Source: Dehalococcoidia bacterium UBA2160 (GTDB taxonomy: Bacteria > Chloroflexota > Dehalococcoidia > Lucifugimonadales > UBA1123). From it: a stretch of DNA of 6,853 bases. Shown piece by piece: positions 1 to 6,073 of this stretch. Positions within the stretch are counted from its first letter, which is position 1. Every line of letters begins with the position of its first letter. Both the position numbers and the translations under genes were made by a program. Below the pieces are notes generated by a model. The model did no database searches, was not told the origin of the DNA, and was given only the letters and a program-made list of their open reading frames with translations. The stretch covers positions 1 through 6,853 of the forward strand of contig DCWO01000054.1 in NCBI GenBank assembly GCA_002328865.1. The letters are read 5' to 3'.

Positions 1-101
1 TTGACCTCAAGTTTGGTGCGGCCGCCCTGGTTGAGCTGCCGCGCCAGCCGAATGAGCTCTTCGTAGTCGTTGCTGAGGCGTTGGTCCCTGATTGAACGCA
101 T
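1..101 (-). CDS. E2-like (ubiquitin-conjugating enzyme-like) protein, N-terminal fragment
   Basis: The first 33 codons of a minus-strand gene are present; the rest lies beyond the left edge. The ATG at 101 is fixed by an in-frame TAG three codons upstream, and a modest AGGA precedes it. The fragment begins MRSIRDQRLSNDYEEL and continues IRLARQLNQGGRTKLEV. It is a charged amphipathic helix of the RxxRLxxDYEEL type followed by what looks like a first strand. This resembles the N-terminal helix of bacterial E2-like proteins and of eukaryotic UBC folds, where an RL..(E/D)(Y/L).. helix precedes strand 1. In known bacterial systems such proteins carry an activated Ubl on a cysteine, but that cysteine would fall outside the window and cannot be checked. 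The ubiquitin-like gene 121 bases upstream on the same strand is what makes the call credible. It could be another helical-start protein; the family call is moderate, the coding call is good. Confidence 0.55.
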   Translation of the reverse strand, partial: MRSIRDQRLSNDYEELIRLARQLNQGGRTKLEV

Positions 102-222
102 GATTTCCTACAATACCCGGATTCTGTGTGGTTCGAGATTCAACCATGCCTGAGCGTCTGCTCGGGTAGGATGGAACAGCAATGATCCGCCGGTTGGCGA
201 GTTGGTCACGTACGACCGGCTG

Positions 223-513
223 TTAGGCCCGGCCGAATACCGTGCTGTAGTACAACGCCAGAGTGTCGCCGGTCTCCGTGCCCACGTCGGACAGAGTCTG
301 ATTGGAGCTCAACTCCGCGCGTCTGGACTTGTTCACGATCTTGGTCGCTTTGGGATCGACCAGATGACCTTCCGGGAGTTGTCCCACAAAGTTCAGTATC
401 TGCTGAACCAACTCGGCTGCCTCGATGGCGTCATCGAGCTCGGCTGGCTGGTCCGGTGTGGTCAGGGATTCCCCGTTCACCATGTCTACAAGTTGGACTT
501 TGACCATGCCCAT
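223..513 (-). CDS. Small ubiquitin-like beta-grasp protein (YukD/EsaB-like or E2-associated Ubl)
   Basis: This encodes 96 residues. The ATG at 513 is chosen because AAGGAGGG (529-522) lies 8 bases upstream; a longer reading from 567 would bury that site inside the coding sequence. The pattern fits a beta-grasp fold: strand MVKVQLVD (residues 3-10), a loop, an acidic helix near 26-43, strand TKIVNK (57-62), the turn 'RRAELSSNQTLSDVGTETGD' (64-83), and final strand TLALYY (84-89). The turn 'L-s-xx-TL-x-(D/E)-x-G-(v/t)-x-x-GD-T-L-x-L' is typical of bacterial Ubl and YukD/EsaB proteins. The protein ends STVFGRA: no Gly-Gly, but one glycine (G94) with a two-residue extension. Bacterial Ubls in E1/E2/JAB operons are conjugated or processed at the C terminus; whether this one is cannot be told. 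The fragment downstream looks E2-like, which favours a conjugation system over a type VII secretion partner, since no secretion gene is visible. Confidence 0.75.
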   Translation of the reverse strand: MGMVKVQLVDMVNGESLTTPDQPAELDDAIEAAELVQQILNFVGQLPEGHLVDPKATKIVNKSRRAELSSNQTLSDVGTETGDTLALYYSTVFGRA

Positions 514-521
514 GGCGTTGG

Positions 522-529
522 CCCTCCTT
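522..529 (-). promoter_or_regulatory. Shine-Dalgarno site of the ubiquitin-like gene
   Basis: The minus strand reads AAGGAGGG, 8 bases before ATG 513. It is near-perfect complementarity to the 16S rRNA 3' end and decides the start: the second ATG two codons later would sit 14 bases away, and the upstream ATG at 567 precedes it entirely. Such a strong site suggests high translation. Confidence 0.8.
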
Positions 530-594
530 ACACTTCCGGCTTCATTCGGTATATAAACCAGCAGCAAGCACGTTTACTCACCCACCTCTGACCG

Positions 595-623
595 ATTATA
601 CCGTAGCAGGCGGCAGTGCTCAA
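595..623 (-). promoter_or_regulatory. Sigma70-type promoter for the Ubl/E2-like unit
   Basis: On the minus strand a -35 box TTGAGC (623-618) is separated by exactly 17 bases from a perfect -10 box TATAAT (600-595). Transcription would begin near 588-589, giving a leader of about 75 bases before ATG 513. The boxes are seen directly; activity is inferred. In GC-rich DNA a consensus TATAAT at ideal spacing upstream of a strong ribosome site is unlikely to be chance. No operator-like repeat overlaps it, so constitutive expression is plausible. Confidence 0.65.
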
Positions 624-847
624 TCGCCTACCGCTCGCAGGTCGCGAATACGGCGGAGCCGTCGCGTCCCGGACGAGATTTGGCGAGGACATGCCATGAA
701 AGCAGCCGCGACGGCAACGTTGATGTACCATGTAGAAGATTTCGACTCTAGCACGCCTGGGCGGCGCCGCATAGTGGGCTCGCCCGGGATCGATTGCACC
801 GGCACGAGTCGCCGCCACGGCTTCAACAACGTGCAAGGAGACACAGG

Positions 848-1618
848 ATGCGGTTAGCAGACAAAGTGGCGCTGATCACGGGCGGCGGGTCCGGCATCGG
901 ACGCGCATCTGCGGTCCGCTTCGCTCGCGAGGGCGCGAAGATCGCTGTCTCCGACATGAACAGAGCCAGCGCCGACGAGACCGCCAGAGCCGTCGAGGCC
1001 GAGGGCGGTGAAGCTGCGGTCGTGATCGGAGACGTGTCGAACAGCTCCGACGCCGAGCGAATGGTGCAAGCTGCGGTCGAAGCTTTCGGCAAGCTCAACG
1101 TGCTCGTCAACAGCGCCGGAGTGTCCGGTCGAAACGCCCTGCCTCCCGAGGCATCTTCCGAAGACGTCTGGGACAAAGTGCTCGACGTAAACCTCAAGGG
1201 GACCTACCTGGTTTCGTGGTTCGCGGTCCCCGAGATGGAGAAGACCGGCGGCGGTTCCATCATCAATCTAGCGTCGATCATGGGCCTCGTCGGCTACCCC
1301 GCTGGTTTCGACGGTGGTTTCAACCCCTACAATCCGTCGAAGGGCGGAGTGGTGCAGTTCACCCGCAACCTGGCGGTCGCATCCGCCCCAAAGAACGTTC
1401 GCGTCAACTGCATCTGCCCCGGCTTCGTCGACACCAATCTCACCTCTATGTTGAAGGCAGACGACGAGGTATACCGCTTCCTAGAGGAGCGCCACCCGAT
1501 GGGCCGATTCGGCAAACCCGAAGAGATCGCCAACGTCGCCCTGTACCTCGCCTCCGACGAATCATCGTTCGTGACAGGCACGCCCCTCGCCGTAGACGGC
1601 GGCTACACCGCGCAGTAA
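848..1618 (+). CDS. Classical SDR-family NAD(P)-dependent oxidoreductase
   Basis: The 256-residue length is typical of classical short-chain dehydrogenases, which are cytosolic, usually tetrameric enzymes that interconvert alcohols and ketones with NAD(P). The start at 848 is set by AAGGAG 7 bases upstream and places VALITGGGSGIG correctly near the N terminus; the extra 18 codons back to 794 are not needed. Visible motifs are TGGGSGIG (11-18, dinucleotide loop), D36 at the end of strand 2 (favours NAD over NADP), D62-V63 (adenine contact), NSAG (88-91), the catalytic tetrad N115, S143, Y161 and K165 (YNPSK), PGFVDT (191-196), and a C-terminal GTPLAVDGGYT typical of the family. The stretch between S143 and Y161 is about five residues longer than usual, with glycine and phenylalanine (PAGFDGGFNP), which may shape the substrate pocket. 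The substrate cannot be named; 3-oxoacyl reductase or sugar/alcohol dehydrogenase labels would be guesses. It is apparently monocistronic and divergent from the Ubl gene. Confidence 0.95.
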   Translation: MRLADKVALITGGGSGIGRASAVRFAREGAKIAVSDMNRASADETARAVEAEGGEAAVVIGDVSNSSDAERMVQAAVEAFGKLNVLVNSAGVSGRNALPPEASSEDVWDKVLDVNLKGTYLVSWFAVPEMEKTGGGSIINLASIMGLVGYPAGFDGGFNPYNPSKGGVVQFTRNLAVASAPKNVRVNCICPGFVDTNLTSMLKADDEVYRFLEERHPMGRFGKPEEIANVALYLASDESSFVTGTPLAVDGGYTAQ

Positions 1619-1694
1619 CACTTGAGAGAGACCGCACCGCCCGAATGTCTCGAACCCGTCGCCACTCGAAAGCACCCCCATCCGCTCGTCCTGA

Positions 1695-1718
1695 GCGCGT
1701 CGAAGGACTTCGACGCGC
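1695..1718. repeat. Perfect palindromic repeat between convergent genes
   Basis: GCGCGTCGAAG and its exact reverse complement CTTCGACGCGC flank a two-base centre. Transcribed either way it would fold into a stem of about 10 pairs with a four-base loop. It lies between the convergent SDR (+) and VLRF1 (-) genes. No T-run follows on either side, so it is not a classical intrinsic terminator, although it could attenuate or protect 3' ends. The surrounding text CGTCCTGAGCGCGTCGAAGG resembles a short palindromic repeat found dispersed in many GC-rich genomes, often mistranslated as 'RPERVEG' or 'STRSGRADG'. I infer a REP-like intergenic repeat; only one copy is in the window. Confidence 0.6.
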
Positions 1719-1746
1719 CAGCTTGGCCGTCCTGCCATCGACGCCT

Positions 1747-2526
1747 CTAGCGCTCCGGCGATTCACCGTGCGGGTCCCCAAACCGGATGATCCGGCTCAT
1801 CCAAACCTCGCGCGCAATTCCCTGCAACGCCTTCTGATTCGGACTGTCCACGGGCAGCAAGCGGCCAAGGGTTTTGCCCTCCACATCCCGCAATCGACGG
1901 CAGCGGAGAAGCAAGCCGTCCAGCGTGTGTCTCTCGCCCCCGAACATGACGTGGTCCATTGCGCGCTGATACGGCGAGAAGACGTCGCCGACAACCTCGC
2001 ACGCTTTGTCGTACAGCTCGCGAATGAGACGCTCACGGCTGCGTTCGAAGCGCCGCTGCGACTGACCTCCGGCCCGATGACGGTTCTTCATGTATCGCGA
2101 CGCCGTCTTGGACGCGACGAGCTTGTCGCCCCGCAGCACACCGACCGCGTACCGGCCCAGGCGCAGCAGCACGACGCCGACCGTCGGCTCCGATTGCAGC
2201 AGGCGTCGCATCGGCGTCACGTCGGCTCCATCGCAGACCAGATCGGCGGTCAGCGGGAACGGAGGCACGACTGCTATCGATCTGGTCTCAGCGACGAACA
2301 CCGCGAGTCCGGTGTCGGGGCTGCCCGTAGCGTCAACGGCAGCTTCGAGCGCGGACACGTGCGGCCAATCGACCGGAGTCGGGTAATCCCGCGCCGCGAG
2401 CGACTTCGGTGTGATGTATACCGAACAGACGAATTCGTCTGAGTCCTCGATATCCTCGAGCATGCTCAGCACGCCCCGTTTGGCAGTCCAGCGCGACCTG
2501 TTGCGGTCTATTTTCTTCTGTGCCAT
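1747..2526 (-). CDS. VLRF1/Vms1-like peptidyl-tRNA hydrolase (eRF1-fold release factor)
   Basis: This encodes 259 residues. The diagnostic segment runs from about 116 to 180: GVVLLRLGRYAVGVLRGD (strand and turn), SRYMKNRHRAGGQSQRRF (143-160), then a basic helix ERSRERLIRELYDKACEVV. A GGQ loop (153-155) inside RHRAGGQSQRRFER is the hallmark of bacterial and archaeal VLRF1 proteins, related to eukaryotic Vms1/ANKZF1 and to the eRF1 catalytic domain. Q155 is the likely catalytic glutamine that positions water to cleave the ester between nascent peptide and tRNA on stalled 50S subunits. Residues 1-110 form a less conserved alpha/beta region; the C terminus (180-259) is helical and basic and could contact the ribosome. 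No zinc finger, ankyrin repeats or p97-binding motif are present, as expected for bacterial forms. It begins nine bases after the hydrolase stop with only a weak ribosome site, so translational coupling to that gene is likely. The family call is strong; the ribosome-rescue role is inferred from the family. Confidence 0.85.
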   Translation of the reverse strand: MAQKKIDRNRSRWTAKRGVLSMLEDIEDSDEFVCSVYITPKSLAARDYPTPVDWPHVSALEAAVDATGSPDTGLAVFVAETRSIAVVPPFPLTADLVCDGADVTPMRRLLQSEPTVGVVLLRLGRYAVGVLRGDKLVASKTASRYMKNRHRAGGQSQRRFERSRERLIRELYDKACEVVGDVFSPYQRAMDHVMFGGERHTLDGLLLRCRRLRDVEGKTLGRLLPVDSPNQKALQGIAREVWMSRIIRFGDPHGESPER

Positions 2527-2535
2527 GGTGACCGT

Positions 2536-4524
2536 CTACGGTCCGCGGCCGCTCATCCAGTAGTCGTACTTGACGGCGGCCTGTTCCACGGTTCGTTCAA
2601 TATCCTCTTCGAGCATATATCCTTCGTCCGCCAGCGTCGACGCCGCGCCCCGCACCTGATCCAGGTAGCCATCCCGTGATTCGTAGCGCTCCTCGATTGA
2701 CGTGCGCGGGTCTCCCGACGCCTCACGGTCCGCCTTGGTTCTCGGGAACGGCAGCGTCCAGCCGGCGAGTCCGCCGGTTATCCCGATCGCCAGGCCGGGG
2801 TTGCCATTGTCGGGGTGCCGCAAGTTCCATCCGGTGTAAGTGGCCAATGGGGTCGCCACGTCGGGCAGGCGTATGCCTCCGACCTCGTTGCCGTCTTCGT
2901 CCACGTCCGACACCAGGGCTGGGTACCGCTCGCCCTGGACGGCGGGGAGCTTGACCGTCCTGCCCAGGTGCGTCTCATCGCCGTAGTCCAGGCGCATGGC
3001 CCGCAAGACCTCGGGCTGGAACGCAACACCGGGGATCGCCTCGAACCGCCCACGCAGAGTGTGCGACTCAACGGCAGTCCCGTCTTCGAGGCTCGGATGT
3101 CGGCTGGCAGGAGCAGGCGCCGCGCCGCTCACCCACCGGTCCAGGCTGGTGAGGACGCCACGTAGGAGGGGGCCGTAGTCGACGGAGTTGTATGGGAGCT
3201 GGCCTTTCAGTCCATCCATTGGCCTGATCGTCTGGGGAGGAAACGTTCCCGCGCCGTGCTGAGCTCCGGCGAAGTGGTATCGGTGAACGTTTTCGGATTC
3301 GGGGGCGTCGCGCATAGTCTCAAGGTCCGTGTGGATCAGGGCCGCGTCTCCGCGCCAGTACTCGGCAGACGTGTTGGTAAACATGATCTTCGGCGTCATG
3401 TTCCGCTCCTGGAGCCGGGTCAGCAACGCTCCCGTGTCGCCGCTCACAGGGTCGGTTTGCTCCGTGTCGGTGAACGGGAACAGCTCGGGGATGATGTAGC
3501 AAACGTCCTTCGAGGGTTGTCCGAAGCGAAGATTGAACTCGCCGCGCATCCCGCCCGCGACGTGGGGGATGATGCCGTCCAGCGCGATCCGCTCCTGCTC
3601 GTCTTCGTTGATGCCGTCGTGGATCAGCGTCCTGAGAAACCGCCCGCTTTGGGATGCACCGAATGCGTACGCGTAGTCGATTGAGCCCGCGCACGGGTTG
3701 CCGGTCTCGGAAGAACCGTACTTCAAGAACGAAACGACATCCCGTACGGCAGCCATTCCGAGACCCACGATTGTGCTGCTTTTGGTCTTGTAAACGAGCT
3801 GGTAAATGCGTCCCGGTTCGAACCCGGAAGCCAGGTGCACGTGGTTCGGTTCAGGTTCGATCTGCTCGTCCTCGACCCGCACGAAGGACCAGCGGTCCCG
3901 TGGGATGTCCTGGGCCGGTCCATTGGGATGGTCTCGCACGGTCATGCTGGCCGATGGGTCGTCCTGATCCACGGGAACATGGGGAGTGTGATTGCGGTCG
4001 GACAGCAGGAAGACGTTCGTCGGCTCGTTGGCTTGAAACTGGCACAGGATCCGCCCGGTCAGCGGTCTGCCATCCGGACCAATCGCTTCCGGCGCATGCA
4101 AACCCATAAGAGGAGTGTTGGGAGGGACGTCGGCCTGCCAACCGCACCAGACGATCGTGTACCCCTGCCGCATCAGGAAACCGTTGCCCGGGTCGACGGG
4201 CGCCGCCGGGTCAGCGGATCGCGGGGAGCTGTTGAACGACATGATTGTCTTTCGACCCCGGTTCAGAACGTCGAACGCGATGCGCCCGTTGCCCTTATTC
4301 GGGTCAGCCGGTTGGAGCATCGCGAAATCCGACGAGAACCGTACCATGCCCTGGTCGTCCCGTGGAGCCAGCTCAACGTCTGTGATCGCCTCGTTTCTGG
4401 GGTGGAGGGGATCGACCGCGAAGTGTGCCGTCCCTTCCAGCAACCTGTATGGTCCCACATCGCCAAAGGACGCTCGGTCCGCGAAGGGACTCTCGTGTCT
4501 CAGGTCCAATCTGGTGATTGCCAC
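2536..4524 (-). CDS. Alpha/beta hydrolase domain-containing protein (Abhydrolase_10 type)
   Basis: This encodes 662 residues. It starts at GTG 4524, with GGAGG (4535-4531) six bases upstream. The protein resembles the large alpha/beta hydrolases annotated only as 'alpha/beta hydrolase domain'. The N-terminal third is beta-rich (PYRLLEGTAHFAVDP at 25-39; IAFDVLNRGRKT at 82-93; GFLMRQGYTIVWCGWQ at 115-130). The nucleophile elbow is FGASQSGRFLR (288-298), with S291 the probable nucleophile. NTSAEYWRGD (384-393) offers E388 as a candidate acid, and AQHGAG (421-426) gives H423 as the likely histidine. The family motif YQLVYKT (241-247) is also present. No signal peptide or membrane segment is seen, so it is probably cytosolic. 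The C terminus beyond residue 470 is an acidic segment with DYWMSGRGP at the end. Family members are thought to act on esters or lactones, but the substrate is unknown. It is the first gene of a two-gene unit with the VLRF1 gene and follows the MFS gene by 143 bases on the same strand. Confidence 0.9.
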   Translation of the reverse strand: MAITRLDLRHESPFADRASFGDVGPYRLLEGTAHFAVDPLHPRNEAITDVELAPRDDQGMVRFSSDFAMLQPADPNKGNGRIAFDVLNRGRKTIMSFNSSPRSADPAAPVDPGNGFLMRQGYTIVWCGWQADVPPNTPLMGLHAPEAIGPDGRPLTGRILCQFQANEPTNVFLLSDRNHTPHVPVDQDDPSASMTVRDHPNGPAQDIPRDRWSFVRVEDEQIEPEPNHVHLASGFEPGRIYQLVYKTKSSTIVGLGMAAVRDVVSFLKYGSSETGNPCAGSIDYAYAFGASQSGRFLRTLIHDGINEDEQERIALDGIIPHVAGGMRGEFNLRFGQPSKDVCYIIPELFPFTDTEQTDPVSGDTGALLTRLQERNMTPKIMFTNTSAEYWRGDAALIHTDLETMRDAPESENVHRYHFAGAQHGAGTFPPQTIRPMDGLKGQLPYNSVDYGPLLRGVLTSLDRWVSGAAPAPASRHPSLEDGTAVESHTLRGRFEAIPGVAFQPEVLRAMRLDYGDETHLGRTVKLPAVQGERYPALVSDVDEDGNEVGGIRLPDVATPLATYTGWNLRHPDNGNPGLAIGITGGLAGWTLPFPRTKADREASGDPRTSIEERYESRDGYLDQVRGAASTLADEGYMLEEDIERTVEQAAVKYDYWMSGRGP

Positions 4525-4530
4525 CGTTAT

Positions 4531-4535
4531 CCTCC
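4531..4535 (-). promoter_or_regulatory. Shine-Dalgarno site deciding the GTG start of the alpha/beta hydrolase
   Basis: The minus strand reads ACGGAGGATAACGGTG: GGAGG lies six bases before GTG 4524. The protein then opens MAITRLDLRHESPF, and no ATG lies close downstream, so GTG is the best start. Confidence 0.7.
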
Positions 4536-4667
4536 GTTATTGATTGCTCACATCGACCGGCCACCGGATGACAGTTCAAGATTATTGGGCGCGCCGGATG
4601 AGCGTCCTCGATGCGTGAAACCGTTGTGGCATCCGCGATTCTACCACCTTCGAGCCGATCGGGCGAT

Positions 4668-5915
4668 TCAGCCTGGCCGATCTGAACCGGGAACGCTCAC
4701 GACACCCCAGACAGCCGAGCGCACGAGCACGAGCCCGCCTGCCATCATCACCGCGGCCCCGACCGCCAGCCCCCATCTGAGTCCCACGACCTCGGCCAGT
4801 GCACCGGCTGCGACCGCTCCCATCAGTCGCGCGCCGAGCGAGGTAACCTCGATGCTGGCGTTGACGCGACCGAGCATCCGGCTCGACACGATCCCCTGCC
4901 TGATGCTTACTTGGTTGATTTCGTAGATTGCGATCGCGAAGTCGAAGAGCTGTTGCACCGCCAACAGCGCTCCCGCCACCAGCAACGGTCCTCGGGCCAA
5001 CGGGATCAGGAAACCCGAAGCGCCGAATATGATGAGCCCGAGAACCAAGGTCTTCCCGATTCCGACTCGCCTGGTGACTCTCGTCGCCGCCATGGCGCCG
5101 CATATCGAGGAGACGCCGCCGATCGCGAAGATCGTCCCGAGGACGCCGGGCTGAAACCCGAGCGTTTCGATTCCGTAGATCACGATCAATGCGCTAAAGA
5201 TGCCGCCGCCCACGCCCATGGCAGCTTTGCTCACCCCCATGGCGCGAAGCACCGGGTTCCCCGCCACGAATCGGAGACCGATGACGACCTCTCCGACCAT
5301 GCCAGGCCGTTCGCCGTCAGACGCCGGTTCAGGTTCGGGTTTGCGTATCCACGCTAGGAGCAAGCCAGACACGAAGAACGACGCCGCGTCCACGGCCGCG
5401 ACGGCCACGGCCGAGAAGACCTGGGCCAGCCATCCCCCCAGGCTGAAGCCTCCGACCTCCGCGACCGCCGCGCTGGCCGACAACTTGCTGTTTGCCTCGA
5501 CCAGGTCGGTCGACGGCACAAGCGACGGCAGGTACGATCGGTAGGCGACGTCGAAGAACATGGTCATCAGGCCGTGGAAGAACGCCACCACGTATAGCTG
5601 CTCCATGCTCAACGAGTCGAGCTGCCAGGCCACGGGGATCGATCCGAGCAGCGCCATCCGGACCAGGTCTGTCGCGATGAGTATCGGCCGCCTGCGCAGG
5701 CGGTCCACCCACGCCCCGGCGAAGACGCCGAGGACCAGAGCCGGCGCCACGCCGAAGGCCGTCAGCGCCGACATGTGCAGTGGCTCAGCGTCCAGCGTCA
5801 GGATGGCGGTGAACTGGAGCGCGCCCAGAACCGAACCCATGACCGACACGCTCTGCGCAGACCACAGCTTCAAAAAGTCAGGGTTGCGCCACAGACCGTT
5901 TTTCGGAGTTCGCAA
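4668..5915 (-). CDS. MFS transporter, MFS_3 (EntS/macrolide-efflux-like) family
   Basis: The 415-residue integral membrane protein is the usual length for the family, with about 12 hydrophobic segments. TTG 5915 is taken as the start: GGAA lies a few bases upstream, no ATG or GTG lies in frame before it, and the first residues lead straight into WRNPDFLKLWSAQSVSVMGS, the standard opening of MFS_3 proteins. Further signatures are motif A in GAWVDRLRRRPILIATDLVR (68-87), the hallmark AYRSYLPSLVP..DLVEANSKLSA (124-147), a central acidic/proline loop RKPEPEPASDGERPG (191-205) between the two six-helix halves, and SIRQGIVSSRMLGRVNAS (337-354) in the second half. Members export siderophores, macrolides and other small molecules by proton antiport; the substrate here is unknown. 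It is divergent from rpiB across 158 bases. A 143-base gap separates it from the hydrolase downstream, so co-transcription is possible but unproven; I found no convincing promoter in the gap. Confidence 0.92.
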   Translation of the reverse strand: MRTPKNGLWRNPDFLKLWSAQSVSVMGSVLGALQFTAILTLDAEPLHMSALTAFGVAPALVLGVFAGAWVDRLRRRPILIATDLVRMALLGSIPVAWQLDSLSMEQLYVVAFFHGLMTMFFDVAYRSYLPSLVPSTDLVEANSKLSASAAVAEVGGFSLGGWLAQVFSAVAVAAVDAASFFVSGLLLAWIRKPEPEPASDGERPGMVGEVVIGLRFVAGNPVLRAMGVSKAAMGVGGGIFSALIVIYGIETLGFQPGVLGTIFAIGGVSSICGAMAATRVTRRVGIGKTLVLGLIIFGASGFLIPLARGPLLVAGALLAVQQLFDFAIAIYEINQVSIRQGIVSSRMLGRVNASIEVTSLGARLMGAVAAGALAEVVGLRWGLAVGAAVMMAGGLVLVRSAVWGVVSVPGSDRPG

Positions 5916-5997
5916 GAACTTCCGCGTGCAGGTCAGGCGCGGCGCGACGCCAGCGGTGTCGCAGCCACGATCTCGTACGCATGGCTGGCCCGAACCG

Positions 5998-6027
5998 TTG
6001 ACTCGACGGTGAATGTGTAACTACACT
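5998..6027 (+). promoter_or_regulatory. Candidate sigma70 promoter of rpiB
   Basis: TTGACT (5998-6003) and TACACT (6022-6027) are separated by 18 bases. The start of transcription would be near 6034, about 40 bases before the rpiB ATG. A short inverted repeat GTGTA-AC-TACAC (6015-6026) overlaps the -10 box and might be a repressor site, though five-base arms can arise by chance. Boxes are seen, function is inferred. Confidence 0.5.
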
Positions 6028-6073
6028 GCAACGAGCGGTCCCTGACGCTTGAGTTTGTTCGATTGAGGTTGAT

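Larger units (their letters stand above)
514..847. other. Divergent intergenic region between the Ubl gene and the SDR gene
   Basis: These 334 bases contain no convincing gene. The left part carries the Ubl promoter, leader and ribosome site on the minus strand. The right part ends with AAGGAG (835-840), 7 bases before the SDR ATG. I looked for a plus-strand promoter: TTGATG at 720-725 is the best -35 candidate, but no acceptable -10 lies at 16-18 bases, so none is called. A 102-codon minus-strand open frame crosses the region, but it overlaps the promoter and reads as low-complexity Arg/Ala/Cys-rich protein without family features. Confidence 0.6.

Noticed and set aside
514..567. 18-residue N-terminal extension of the Ubl protein from ATG 567
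   Set aside because: The strong AAGGAGGG site would lie inside the coding region, while it is ideally placed for ATG 513, where the first beta strand begins.
528..836. 102-codon minus-strand open frame upstream of the Ubl gene
   Set aside because: It covers the Ubl promoter and leader and overlaps its ribosome site; the composition is Arg/Ala/Cys-rich, with no motif and no ribosome site.
1216..2442. 408-codon plus-strand open frame
   Set aside because: It begins inside the SDR in another frame and then runs antisense to the VLRF1 gene. The product is Arg/His/Pro-rich with no family motif, typical of a shadow in GC-rich DNA.
3815..3830. CGGTTCGAACCCGG, which looks like a tRNA T-arm
   Set aside because: It encodes the SGFEPGR part of the alpha/beta hydrolase on the minus strand. 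No acceptor stem, anticodon arm or CCA-side pairing is found around it.
4525..4667. Promoter for the hydrolase gene in the gap after the MFS gene
   Set aside because: TAATCT/AATAAT-like -10 candidates exist on the minus strand, but none has an acceptable -35 at 16-18 bases.
3835..4926. 363-codon plus-strand open frame
   Set aside because: It is antisense to both the hydrolase and the end of the MFS gene. No recognisable domain is present; the opposite-strand genes have clear family motifs.
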